Positions 21,273 through 32,495 of a stretch of DNA of 64,000 bases are shown here, one piece after another; position 1 is the first letter of the stretch; every line of letters starts with the position of its first letter. A model generated the notes under the pieces. The model ran no database searches. It was not told the origin of the DNA and was given only the letters and a program-made list of their open reading frames with translations. Position numbers and translations under genes: made by a program. The stretch spans positions 10,788,001-10,852,000 of the forward strand of contig NC_079889.1 of the NCBI RefSeq assembly GCF_029227915.1, in the 5' to 3' direction. The stretch is from Hydractinia symbiolongicarpus. Taxonomy: Eukaryota; Cnidaria; Hydrozoa; Anthoathecata; Hydractiniidae.

Positions 21273-22482
21273 ATGGTTACGTCATTGAGTATTGTCTTAT
21301 TTATTGTATTGATGTTCACACCATCATCACAATGTTGCAAAGGTATGGTGATGTTTTGACATTAAAAATTCGTTCGTTCGTTCGTTCGTTCGTTCGTTCG
21401 TTCGTTCGTTCGTTCGTTCGTTCGTTCGTTCGTTCGTTCGTTCGTTCGTTCGTTCGTTCGTTCGTTCGTTCGTTCGTTCGTTCGTTCGTTCGTTCGTTCG
21501 TTCGTTCGTTCGTTCGTTCGTTCGTTCGTTCGTTCGTTCGTTCGTTCGTTCGTTCGTTTGTTCGTTCGTTCGTTCGTTCGTTCGTTCGTTCGTTCGTTCG
21601 TTCGTTCGTTCGTTCGTTCGTTTGTTCGTTCGTTCGTTCGTTCGTTCGTTCGTTCGTTCGATCGTTCGTTCTTTCGTTCGTTCGTTCGTTCGTTCGTTCG
21701 TTCGAGATAAATTCAGAATTGTTGCATTTATATTATATGTTTCCTTTTATAAAGGAAAATATGGCTCACTTCGGTTAAAGTATATTTCAAACCCATTACT
21801 GCTACGCGAAGGTAAAAATGTTGATGTCAACATTGAAGCAGATATAAAAAGAGATCTACCCGGAGCGTTAAAAGCTGATGTTCGTTTAGGGAAACAGTTT
21901 GGTTTTGTGTGGATACCCATACCATGTTTCAATAATATGGGCTCATGGTAAGTACATATACCATGTTGTAATTATTTGTTCGTTCTAGGTACCTCATCTT
22001 GTTGTCAGGGCATACTATCTGTATGATGTCTGTATGTCTAATGACGTTTCTGTTTATTTGTAGCAAATATGACGTCACTTGTGATATGTTTCAAAAAATT
22101 CAGAATGCCGGAGATAACAAGATAGACTGTCCTCTAAAACGCGGAGTAATTTCAAAGAAATTTAGTTATACTTTTCCTAAGATACCGAAACTTGTTTCCG
22201 ATGTCGGAGCGGTATGTATGAAAGTTAAATTTTAAGACCATCGACCCTAGACCATTTTCATTGTAACGAAGATACTCCGTCAACTTAGGTGGTTACAAAC
22301 TTTACGCACCTGGGCCAAATTGTGTTCTTTTGATGTTTATCTCTATTTTATATATATATATGTTTATGTTATATCCTATTTTATTTCTTTTTTAGGGTAG
22401 ATACAAATTAAAAATCGCTGTGAAAAACATGGCTGGTGAAACCCTCGCATGTGGCGAAACCTTGCTGGATGTGAAAACATAA
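21273..22482 (+). CDS. GM2 ganglioside activator-like protein (ML-type lipid binding), gene A
   Basis: Four exons, 21273-21342, 21755-21947, 22064-22211 and 22396-22482, give 165 residues with phases 1, 2, 0. The same phases and nearly the same exon lengths occur in the two neighbours. Exon 1 is a signal peptide (MVTSLSIVLFIVLMFTPSSQ); an in-frame ATG at 21231 would lengthen it. The mature protein has the GM2A signature WIPIPCFNNMGSC around the exon 2-3 junction, then IDCPLKRG, and a final strand GRYKLKIAVKN-ETLACGETLLDV. GM2A-type proteins are small, disulphide-bonded lysosomal or secreted beta-cup proteins that lift glycolipids from membranes. Intron 1 carries a 335-bp TTCG microsatellite. 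The ligand is unknown. MD-2/NPC2-type proteins are a less likely alternative. Confidence 0.85.
21369..21704 (+). repeat. (TTCG)n microsatellite, about 335 bp
   Basis: More than 80 near-perfect tetranucleotide units with a few T or A substitutions near 21557, 21622, 21661 and 21671. It lies in intron 1 of GM2A-like gene A. Because the unit is 4 bp and contains no stop in any frame, it creates long artificial open frames of RSFV repeats, which should not be taken as protein. Confidence 0.97.
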
Positions 22483-22489
22483 AATTGAA

Positions 22490-24099
22490 ATTTACTATTT
22501 TTATTTTTACATAAATTGTATTATTTTTTTATATAATAGTTATATTTTTATTTTTATTTTAAAAGCAATGCACGTTGTTTTTTAAAGAAACCAAAAAACA
22601 AACGGCTAACTAGTAAAAGTTTCTTAAATTCTGAGACCATTTCACCGGACAAAGTTTTTTAACAAGTATTTTAGTTCTGACTGGATCTAGAGAAGGGTTA
22701 TTCAATCAAAAACATAGTTTTGACACAACAAAGGGTCTTTCATCAACATATATACACGAAAATATGAAATAATGTCTTATGCGCTTTCGCTTTTTATTCA
22801 TCATTTTAAACATGATTTCTGTTAAAATCGTCAATTTTAAAGTAATCTTCCAAGTTGTCAGGATTACTCACTCCATATTCGTCCAATTTCTAGATAATAA
22901 AACCTTAACGACGAATGCTATTGATTGATGGGAGGCATGTGTGAAAAATTTTCTTACCTAAAAATTTTTACTTTTAGCACTAAAATTTTCTTATTCTTAT
23001 AAAGTGGTTTCTTATTTAAAAAAACGTGTATATTGGCGACTTCTGTTTTGTGTGCTGAACACAATTGACATGCGCACGCATACCAATATGAACAACGACC
23101 ACAGTAGTTAAAGAAATTAATCCAAAGAATGTTTTTTAAAAATTGTAAAAAAAAGAAAATTAATTTTAGATCTCGTGTTTTAAAAAAAATTATCAATTAT
23201 AAAAATATCCAAATTCTAACCAGGGTGTTCATTATTTTTACTTCTCTACTGTATAGTTCTGTACAATAAGCCAATTGCTTTTAAACCTGAAATCCCAGCT
23301 TGATATTCTTATATAGCATATTCTTATAAAAGAAACAACGTGTATCCGCTTTACCATATGCGATTCCGTTTTTTTTACCTGCATGTGTACAACAATCTGC
23401 AAAGTTTTGTAAACAATGGCAAGTCATCTAACCGGTTTGAACTATACCTACCTTTCGCCAGCTAGCTAGCTACACTTTCTTACTTTTGAAATATAGTGGT
23501 AGTAACTATTGGGTGCAATACTTTTTAAAGATAACAATAAAAATTAGCAATAGGGTACCAACAATAACATTTCTTTCTGGTTTAACACGTTGGTTGGAAA
23601 CTTGACTTTTAGCTAGGGTAACCATATGACGGATAACAACAGTTTTTAGTCATTAATAATCTTGGATTCTGTGTTTTTTGGATAGAATACGGTCCATAAA
23701 CTATTAAAGAATGCCCTTCTTTGATTTTAGTGTTTTGTAAAGCCACAAATTAAAGTTTCTGTTAATTTTCTTGTTTTCTTTTTGTTGCGCTTCCATTATG
23801 AAGAAATTGTCCCTACAAACACCTTACTAGTGCCCAAACTACGTTGTATGAAAGCCGGTAATGGATTATAGGAATCATCAGGGTGTAATAATTACACGGC
23901 CTGATGGCGACGTAGAGTATATATAATAAGGCATACTGAGCGTCCAGTTAAGGTGTACTGAGCGGCCAGTGCGGTTAATAGAAGAGTTACAATGCTAATT
24001 TAGTGACAGAAATTTTCGTGAATTTAAATTTTCAATAATTCGCAAAAGTTTTCTTCTCCAATATAATGCATCGACTTTTCCCGGGAAGTTTCTACCATA
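22490..24099. other. Spacer between convergent GM2A-like genes A and B
   Basis: AT-rich, holding the 3' flanks of both genes. A minus-strand frame at 22954-23196 is lysine- and phenylalanine-rich noise. No other gene is supported. Confidence 0.4.
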
Positions 24100-24226
24100 T
24101 CTCTATAATAATACGCCGTCGTCTGTCTGTCTCTGCGCAAGATGGCACCTCAAGTTGCGAGATATACGAAATGCAGTATATACAAACGACGGGCACCCCG
24201 TGGATTTTTCCACGGGCAACGACTAG
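24100..24226 (+). mobile_element. Non-autonomous Helitron-like element, complete copy
   Basis: Begins TCTCTATAATAATACG after an A. It carries the CTGTCTGTC and CAAGATGG blocks and ends with the perfect hairpin CCCGTGGA-TTTT-TCCACGGG (24197-24216), then CAACGACTAG followed by T. A 5' TC, a 3' CTAG, a hairpin about 10 nt before the end, an A/T insertion site and no target duplication are Helitron hallmarks. At 127 bp it codes for nothing. Confidence 0.75.
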
Positions 24227-24644
24227 TCATTTCATAATAAAATCAAGAATATAACCGTATTAAATTAAAATTTGTACCATGTAACAGATTTGTTAGTATC
24301 CTATCACTGTATTTCCGCGCGCATGCGTGGTTAAATTGTTTAACTGTTTTCTGCTTATGTAATGTTTTAAAGTTCAGAAAAGAGATAAAAAAGGCTGAGA
24401 AAATCTAGGGACTCTTTAAAATGCAAAATTTCGCACCAGAAGGCAACCCCTAAGTTAAATTCTACCAGAACCCCTTTCTCTCTTCACTTCAAAGACGTAT
24501 CGAGATCCGTTCCAGGGCTGTCTCTTCCTAAAGTTAGCGCTGGCTAACATCCAAAAGCAAGATTGTATATGAAAAAGCCTGGAGATAAAAGTGGGGCTTT
24601 GTGCATTATTTTCTTCTTAAAACAATCGCTTTTTTATGGTGATT

Positions 24645-26492
24645 TTATTTAGATACATTAATGTAAGTCTTCGTGCAGGATAATAGTTGTTTAACTTTGT
24701 TTTTGATAGAAATTTGTACGGAATAATGTCCCTAGAAAAAACAGAAATTAATTTACAATTAGTAACGAAACCTTTTGACGAAGTAGAGAACCGTGGTTAC
24801 ACTTACCTTGCCAGCGAAGCCAACAAGTACTGGTATTTTTGGTACATTAAAGTAAAATGTTCTTTTGAATGATCCAGGTAGGGCTGGACATGGATCTCCA
24901 TATTTACCCATTGTTGCATCTAGCGAAGCGCATGTTACTTTGTAAGAACTAAGAAAGAATGGAGAAGACACATGACTGTGATAGTTGAATCATGTGGCTT
25001 ACAGATTTTCCGTGGTTTCGTTTAACCGACTGTTCAACAATTACGTCGCGCTACGGCTCTGCCATTTGTCGCCGTTCTCCATACTGTTCAATCTCGTACT
25101 CAGAGCTTCTTTTTCGCTTTTCTAGAAAACGAAAAAGAAGCTCTGAGAGCGAGATTGCATGCTGGTTAATTCGGATTAATTAGTTTAAGTTCTTGACTTG
25201 TAAATTAAGAAAAATTTTAACGATTATGTTGTAACGCTACAACAACGATGGAGAAAAGCAGCTATGATGGAGTGTTGTAGGAATATAGAAGGGTCATGAG
25301 TTGAAGAGAGTTAGTTGTTGTATGATACACTAATATGTTGTTTATGAGTTCTTCCCCTACAATACAAAAGATACTATGGAAGATCGCTAATCAAGAAAAT
25401 GTATAAGATCGTGTACTTTTAACGAACGTTTAGAGGGATATTGAGGTTAAAGTTTCTCACCACCTCAGGTTTCAAAAAAAGCAATTTTAACATGGTGTAT
25501 TTGTTGACCAGCTCATTAAAAATACCTTGCACAGATAACTGCTTCACTACCTAGTTGCTTGCAGAAGAACTGAACAAAATAGTAGTTTTCTGCAGATCTG
25601 GGTTTTTTTCATTTCATATATTTTTTTCAATTTTTGCTGAGGTATTGTTCGTTCTTAGTTTCCACCCTGATAAAAAATTTTAAAAATCCTAGAAATGAGG
25701 TTTACTAAAGGCACTAGAGAATAGTGAGCTTTTTATTTAATCAGAACATGTATTTACATGTACGTCCTGCATCTGCTTTGGTAGTTTCATTACTTGATTG
25801 TGGGTTGAAATAAGAACTTACCATGAGCCAATCATATTAATGCATGGTACAGTGAAATATCCAATAGCGTCTAGCTTTTTCTTAATAAGGAATTCCACAA
25901 TCACTTCATCAGGAAAAGCTTTTTTGATCTCTCCTTTCAGTTGGATGGTCCAACGTTTTCCTTCTTGGAGGATCAAAGGACTTGGATATTGGTGCAATTT
26001 GAAATCTCCATAATCACCTGAGATTATAAACAACGTTATATGACTGTACAAAGGGAGGAAAATTTTCTATCTCAAAAACAACAAAAAAAAATTTAAAAAA
26101 TTTATAGTTATAGTGATAGTTTGTGATCGTTAAGTTGTTACTTCCTCTATAACAATCTATATTATAATACCTGTATACGTCTGTCCGTCACTCAAAATTG
26201 TACCCCAAGTAGTCAGGCGTACTGAAGGCGGTATGAAAAGTAGGGGCGAACCCGTAGATTTTTCCACGGGCCACCGACTATTAATACCCTCATTTTATCT
26301 GTTCTTGCATCAAAGCAGTTGGTAATACGAAACGCGCAAAATATGTTAAAGCTACACGAAATTATAAATTTTAGTCAACTTAGCAATTGACTGTGTACAA
26401 GAAAATAGAATAGACTCACCTCCACACGAATCTCCAAGAAATTTTCCAGACACGAGTGTTACAGTTAAAATTAGCAAGTAAAAACAAAACAT
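24645..26492 (-). CDS. GM2 ganglioside activator-like protein, gene B
   Basis: Four exons on minus: 26420-26492, 25822-26017, 24807-24948 and 24645-24731, giving 165 residues. Exon 1 is a signal peptide (MFCFYLLILTVTLVSG) with FLGDSCG following. Exon 2 has GDYGDFKLHQYPSPLILQEG and ends at YFTVPCINMIGS. Exon 3 supplies the C of the GSC motif, SYKVTC and GDPCPALPG. Exon 4 is GHYSVQISIKNKVKQLLSCT, then KTYINVSK and the stop. Exon phases 1, 2, 0 and the 87-bp last exon are identical to gene A, so the two are duplicates. The last intron is short (75 bp). Intron 2 contains a long hairpin at 25089-25157. Probably a lysosomal or secreted glycolipid-binding protein. Confidence 0.85.
25089..25157. repeat. 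Near-perfect hairpin, 33-bp arms
   Basis: The left arm begins CAATCTCGTACTCAGAGCTT and the right arm is its inverse, with only two or three mismatches and a CTAG centre. It lies in intron 2 of GM2A-like gene B. No flanking target duplication is evident. If transcribed it would form a small-RNA-precursor-like stem. Confidence 0.85.
26156..26281 (+). mobile_element. Non-autonomous Helitron-like element, diverged copy
   Basis: Begins TCTATATTATAATACCTG, has CGTCTGTCCGTCACTCAAAA, the hairpin CCCGTAGATTTTTCCACGGG and an end CCACCGACTAT where CTAG is expected. Lies in intron 1 of GM2A-like gene B. Confidence 0.65.
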
Positions 26493-26499
26493 TTTTTTA

Positions 26500-27890
26500 A
26501 CTTTATTTTATACTTTTTATTTGATAATAGTTTAGTCTGAAGAAATCTAAAAATAAATTATATAATGATTGCTTGGTTTATTTATCCAAAAAAACGTGAA
26601 ACATTTCGTTCCCAGACTCTTCGCAGAACTCACAGTGAGAAGCATATCTATTGATGCGATAATGCCGTAACGTGGCGTAACATTATGTAACATATCGTAA
26701 GCAATGATCGGTTACGAGAGTTACGAGAGTAACGTTTAATCCTAGGGGAATCTCAATTTTCTAGTAACATGTAAAATTGGGGTAAAATAGGGGTATAAAG
26801 ACCACGAGTTTAAGAGAAATAACATTACCACAACGTGATCTGGGTACGAAGTTGTTTTGACAGTTGAGTCAACAAAATGTTTTTCAAGCGTGAATAATAT
26901 AAACAGTACTTGAAGAAACTGAATGAAAATTCAAAACAAACTCTCCTTTTTTCTAATTAAATTTATTTTTGCAACGAAGGTATACAGCTAGGTCCCATTA
27001 CTTTTATCTCATTTTTATTTACAATAATTTAAACGAAATCTGGATATTAAGGGGACACTGACGTTATAATTAAATATTTGTCGTAAAATGTCAACTCATT
27101 AGTTTCATAAAGTGTTTCCAAATTTATTTCTTAGAAAATGAAAAAACAAACAATATTTCTATTTTAATAAATATCTTCAAATTCCTTTCCTCACGTTAAC
27201 GATTTTTTAGTCAAAATTTATCAAAGTGCTAAAGCGAGGCTACTTAAAATTAGACTTAAATTAACACAGACGTCAACATAGTAAGAATGACGTCGACATA
27301 GATACATCGCCGACGGAATTAAAAACTATGTCGGATGGAAAATCGATGCTTCAGGGCCTCGAAAAAAACGCTTTGAATGCTATTTCAACAGCATAACTTT
27401 AAGATCAAAAGCAAAATTTTGACAAAAACTTTTGTGTTTTGTGGCATTTGTGATATTTTTCGCAAAAAAACTTTCCCGGTTTGGAGAAAAACGTTTTCGT
27501 TACAATTAAAGATTTCGAATTTGCCAGCTGCATTTTTATATTATATACATAATTTTATTGTCCAATTTCCCTACGTCACCACTAATGTTGGGTCAATGTC
27601 CTAAAATTGGCATCCAATTTAATTATTTTTTTCCTTCAAAAGTGACCATGGGGTTGTAGAACTCCACTATTCAACTAGCATGAATAAGCTTCGGTTTACT
27701 CAGCTGCAAGCCAACTTGAAAATCTTCGATCCTTTTACCATCATCCAAATTGTATAATCAAAAGTAATTTTTATTCTGAAAAAACTGTTGCGTTTCTTGA
27801 ATGACCCTTAAAATTCGCGGGAAAAACTTTGCGATTTGTTGATTTAATATTTACAAAGAAATAAGCTTTCACAAAAAGGGGAAAAAGACT
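26500..27890. other. Intergenic stretch between GM2A-like genes B and C
   Basis: AT-rich, with short repeated TAACGTGGCGTAAC/TTACGAGAGTTACGAGAG words near 26660-26735. No gene seen. A 75-codon frame at 27377-27604 has no domain. Confidence 0.4.
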
Positions 27891-27892
27891 CT

Positions 27893-28104
27893 AAAGTTTC
27901 GGCCCGTGAAAGTTTCTGCCCGTGAAAGTTTCTGCCCATTGAAAGTTTCTGCCCGTGAAAGTTTCGGCCCGTGAAAGTTTCGGCCCGTGAAAGTTTCGGC
28001 CCGTGAAAGTTTCGGCCCGTGAAAGTTTCTGCCCGTGAAAGTTTCGGCCCGTAAAAGTTTCGGCCCGTGAAAGTTTCGGCCCGTGAAAGTTTCTGCTTTT
28101 AAAG
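27893..28104. repeat. 16-bp minisatellite, about 13 copies
   Basis: The unit is CCCGTGAAAGTTTCGG or CCCGTGAAAGTTTCTG. Because 16 is not a multiple of three, the translated repeat has a 48-bp (16-residue) period and stays open by chance. It lies just beyond the 3' end of the GM2A-like gene C remnant. Confidence 0.93.
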
Positions 28105-29054
28105 TAGTTTAAACTTTTCTCCAAGTTATTTAGCAACATAGAATACTGCATTCTCGTCCCTAGGGCTTTTCCACGTCTTAGTGTCCTGTCAGAATATCAT
28201 AGACATAGAAGAGGCCTGGGGACGACGTTGAGAATACTGGTCACTAATTATTAAAAATGATTTGAAAATTCAACCTATTTCGTAATAGGACCAGATCGAC
28301 GTCGAACAAGGTAAGGGTAAAAAAATAAGAAAAAATGGATTCTTATTTATGTATTTTCTTCTTCATTAATTTTCACCGGAATTATTTTTCAAAAGTCAAC
28401 CAAGCTTTTGTACAAGCCAAGATTTTACCATTCGTGTCAGTTCGATGATGACGACATAACGGCAACAACGGCAACAACGGAGGTGGCGACAACAAAAACT
28501 ATGACGACGATTTCAACAATAACGGCGATAAAAACGACAACAACAACTAAAGACGAAAACACATAAAAGTAGCGACAAAATACTGTTTGACTTACACTAC
28601 CGCCCAATTTAACGCCCAATGGAAGGGATGGCGCAGTAACATCGAAGGTCCATTGAGTCATACCAACTTTGATTGGACAAACGTTATCATGATGTCCTGA
28701 CATACTTTTCAAATCTTCACACGTCATTTTGTATATACTACAGTGTTCTCGGAGCAAGATTGAATGCGGTGAGTCTAAGATCTGAAACAAAACTAAAGTC
28801 GTACCATGATCCAATATTTTTTCTGCATGGAATATCATATTATCCAACAAGGGCTCCAATTCTTCTTCTGATTTTCAACTCAACTTGAAAATTAGTTGGA
28901 AATTCTTTTTTCACGTTGGCTTTCAAATTAAACATCCACTTTGCTCCTTCTTGTAACTTCAAAGGGTTAGGATGTTGTCGCACTTAAAAGTTTTCAACAT
29001 AATCGCCTAGGATGTAGACATTTGAGATGCGTTATTTTTTATTTCCTTGTTATT

Positions 29055-29155
29055 GTCGGTGTGGTAACTGTCGTTGTTGTAACTGTCGGTGTAGTAACTG
29101 TCGGTGTTGTAAATGTCTGTGTAGTAACTGTTGGTGTAGTAACTGTCGGTGTTCT
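29055..29155 (+). repeat. 15-bp minisatellite, about six copies
   Basis: The unit is GTAACTGTCGGTGTA or GTAACTGTCGGTGTT. It is followed to 29265 by impure GTTGTT and GTTATT runs. Lies in intron 1 of the GM2A-like gene C remnant. Confidence 0.85.
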
Positions 29156-29504
29156 GTCGACGCCGCTTTTGGTTTACGATGTTGTTGCTATTGTCACCGT
29201 CGTTGTTATTGTTATTCTCGTTGTTGTTATTGTCATTATTCTTGCTGTATGTCGTTGATGTTGTCCTAAATAGTTAAAGCTGTTTCAATTTCCAACATTT
29301 CAAGTTACTTGTGACTGACACTATTTCTGATAACATAGAATTAGGTTTACACAGAAATATTTATTGGAATTTAGAATTAATGTTCATGCCCAGTTTTACT
29401 TACCTATTCTCGCGAGCTATACGACTACGAAGCCCGTGCGTAAACAGAATCCAATACAAGTTGTGCAATTGGCAATACAAACTGCTAACACCAAACATAA
29501 TTGT

Positions 29505-29735
29505 GCGTGTGCTTTTACTTCCGCGCGTACAATACTTATTTCCGCGCGTACGATACTTTTGGTTCCGCGCGGACGGCCCTTTTACTTTCGTGCGTTCAAC
29601 ACTTACTTTACTTACTACCGCGCGTTCGATACTTGCTTCCGCGCGTGCGACACTTTTACTTTCGTGCGTTCAACACTTACTTTACCTACGTCCGCGCGTA
29701 TGACATTTTTATTCCGCGCGTGTAATTCGTTCTCA
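29505..29735 (+). repeat. Degenerate CCGCGCGTACGATACTT minisatellite
   Basis: About nine diverged units combining (T)TCCGCGCGTAC with GATACTTTTACTT or CAACACTTACTTTAC. GC and CpG are much higher than in the surroundings. Three overlapping open frames across it arise from the repeat. Lies in intron 1 of the gene C remnant. Confidence 0.75.
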
Positions 29736-30484
29736 CTTCAGCGGGTACGACAAATGTTAAATAAAGTCTGCCTGAAAAATTATTATCATGTAATAATGTG
29801 TACACGTCAATGTTCAATGTATTTTTCATTGTGTCGCATCAGAATCAATCAATACACTTGCAAACAAGGAAAATAGAATTTCCTCACCTCCGCAAGACCT
29901 TCCGTTATATCCTCCAGCAGATACGCACGCTGTCAAAATAGCTACAATGAATGCTTCACAATACATTTTGATGCAGAGAAAATTGTTTTGTAAATTATTG
30001 TCAGCTATGTGGCAGTTTTATAGTGTTTGATGCTACACACTTCGAACTTAGCTCTCTTGACATGTTTTATAATGCCTTCATAGAAATAGGGCAACTGCGG
30101 TTCTAGATCTTTCGAAAATTATTTGGGTTTGGAGATTCAAAGTTTATTTAAAAAATAAATAAATACAAGTGTTGTTTATTTATCACAATATTAATTTTTA
30201 CGATGGAAACGTAGATTCTCCTATAGAAGTTGTGCACCTCTATCCGTTTAAGAACTTTTATTAGTAGGTCTATGATCCAGTGGGTTTTAAATCGGGTTAG
30301 ATTTTATTCGTCGTAGAATAGAAGAAGGCATTTAAATGCAACTAAGATCTTTCCAGATGTACAATTAGCTGCAACCCTTTACAAATTATTCAGACAATGG
30401 ACCTTTTTCAACCATTCTGCATGTTTTTCAGATGTGTAGGCTAAGTAAGTAGCGTTTGAAATGCGATAGTCCGCTTTACAAAAT

Positions 30485-30610
30485 AATCAATGTCAGGGCT
30501 CGCAAAGGTCCCGATATTTGAGAAAATAATGGTCATGCTGACGTCAGCAATAATTAGCAGCTTTTAAAATTTGAGATCTAACCAAATCATCTGAGTCCAC
30601 TGTGAATATG
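30485..30610 (+). repeat. Dispersed repeat containing TGCTGACGTCAGCA, copy 1
   Basis: Shares the AAGGTCCCGA, ATGGTCATGCTGACGTCAGC, AAATTTGAGATCTAACCAAA and GAGTCCACTGTGAA blocks with 38135-38250 (same strand) and part of 39985-40050 (opposite strand). The core is a palindromic TGACGTCA. Confidence 0.6.
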
Positions 30611-31044
30611 GTCTATACAACTTAGAGTATTGATGAACTTTAAAATTTGCAAACTTGTCTTAATATATTGAGGGATTGTAGAGGTTTGGAAATCCACGAG
30701 ACTACTCAACTGGTCCTAAAAAAAACAAGATGTATTTTGGGTAAGAGCAGGGTGTTTACATTTAGTATTATATATTTTTTGGCTTTATTATTTCGCTTTC
30801 TTTACGAAAAGTTACATGTATATCATTTTAACGTTGATATCATCAAACAAGGTATCATTACCGCCTACTAATTTTTCAGTAAATAAACATTTGACAAACC
30901 GGATATGTTCATCAAAATTGGATAAAAGATGCTCCTAATTTCAGAGAGATTAATAACTTTGCGTTTAGAAGAATTTTGCCGCCAAGCTCGACACCTTGTA
31001 CCGTGGCCCTATAACTATCAGAAGTCGCAGCGCCGTTGAGAAGC

Positions 31045-31190
31045 AAATAGTCGTGGGGACGAGGTTGTTCTGCCGCATTAGGCTTGCGAGCGCAATTAGT
31101 CTGTCATTATGGAATCAGACTCACTAAAAAGAGGAAGACGCCCTGGAAACGAGGTTGAAGAAGCGAAGAGGTCCTGGGGACGAGAATTTT
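31045..31190 (+). repeat. CCTGGGGACGAGGTT-type repeat cluster
   Basis: TCGTGGGGACGAGGTTG, CCCTGGAAACGAGGTTG and TCCTGGGGACGAGAATT occur within 150 bp. Single copies occur near 28216, 31375 (minus) and 33604, and a weaker one near 5840. I remember this motif as a very common dispersed repeat in cnidarian genomes. Confidence 0.6.
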
Positions 31191-31199
31191 CACGGCACT

Positions 31200-32495
31200 T
31201 GTAAAAACACAAAAAATACACAGAGATCTCATGTTTATGAACAGGTGCTCAAACAGAACGAAATGGTCATCAAGTGTGTAAAACATATTTTATAAGTCAA
31301 AGAAAATGAAGTGTTATACTTCAAATTGTTAAAAAACTTGCTGTTAATATTTTTTGCGATAGAAATTTTCTTAAACCTCGTTTCCAGGGTGCTCATGATT
31401 TTTGACGTTAGCATTGATACTAAGTTTTTTAGTAGCAGAGTTTTTATAAATTATACAGTTAGCAGCTGTACAAAAAACTTTCATTCCTGTGATTTTCAGC
31501 CATGTTTTTAATTTTCTTAGATTATAAAAATAATGAGTAGGATCTTTTCAGTTTCATTAATATAATATATAAAACGCAATATGTTGAAACAACATGGCAA
31601 ATATAAAAACAATGAGAACGCGTGTAAAGTATCATTCCCTCGTTTTTGCATTTAACATGTCGTTTGAAAAAACAAGGCAAACATTTTTTTCTGTAAACGG
31701 GTTTTTTATTTGCTTTTAGGAGCGGTAAAAATAAACCAGAAATATGAATGTCGTTCCAAGTTTAAATAAATTAACATATATTGATACAACTTGTAAAAAT
31801 CATGGAATAATTTACATAATTTACAATTAATTATAAATAGCATACATTAATTACGATCCTCTCGGCTGCCGTATAAGTCCTTTTTTAGTCGTCAGAGCGC
31901 GAAAACAATCTTTTTACAATATGGCAGCCAAAAATCATCTCGAAACTTCATCCATCATATCAGATAAATGAGACGTTTTGGAAGGATTAATTTAAGAGCT
32001 CTCTTTAATAAGATTAAAATCTCGAAACAAAAAGACAAACGCAGGGCCGAACTGATACGAGATAGGCAGAATCAAACTTGATTAGGATATGTATTTTTGT
32101 ACTCTCTTGGTTTCTTATTCCTTGTCACGAAAAGTAAAGACAATGAACAGTGTACTGTGGTTGTAGTTAAACTACTGCACATTACTGCGAAGCAAGTGTT
32201 TGTCTTGCTTATTCCCAGAAACAAGTACTTGTCTTGCTTATTCAACTGTTCACAATCTGCGATTTTTACAACCACTGAACTTGAAACTCAGGAGATTGGA
32301 AGAAAGAAATGGGCACTCGAGTGTCCATCAGTAAATAGAATTTAGAATTAACAATAGGATGCCGTAAAAGCTAGAATAGAAATCTATGATAAAATAAACG
32401 CCCCCATTCTGAAAGAATAAATATTATAAAAGTTGTATCCATTTGAGCATATCACTCTTCATCGCAGATACTTCTTACTCCCAATCACAGAATAC
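31200..32495. other. Intergenic stretch
   Basis: AT-rich. Overlapping frames at 32072-32345 include two CTTGTCTTGCTTATTC repeats but no domain. No splice-supported gene. Confidence 0.4.

Larger units (their letters stand above)
28382..29966 (-). pseudogene. GM2 ganglioside activator-like gene C, disrupted
   Basis: Exons are recognisable at 29888-29966 (signal peptide MYCEAFIVAILTACVSAG, ending SCG), 28805-29006 (ends in a GSC-type donor junction), 28596-28737 (IYKMTCEDLKSMSG, VCPIKVG) and a last exon ending at 28382 (TNGKILACTKAWLTFEK-stop). Phases match genes A and B. Exon 2 has two in-frame TAA codons (28984-28986 and 28840-28842). The 5' half of the last exon is replaced by GTT/GTC-type triplet-like repeats (about 28437-28560), so no clean acceptor is found. 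Splice sites are otherwise intact, so decay may be recent; sequencing error at two separate sites is unlikely. Confidence 0.8.

Noticed and set aside
21332-21778. 148-residue RSFV-repeat open frame
   Set aside because: It is a translation of the (TTCG)n microsatellite, which has no stop in any frame.
27891-28151. 86-residue repeat protein with GRNFHGPKLSRAETFT units, minus strand
   Set aside because: A 16-bp minisatellite read with a 48-bp period; open by chance.
29022-29876. Overlapping open frames rich in V, C or R/T
   Set aside because: They follow the 15-bp and CGCG-type minisatellites within the intron of a GM2A-like pseudogene.
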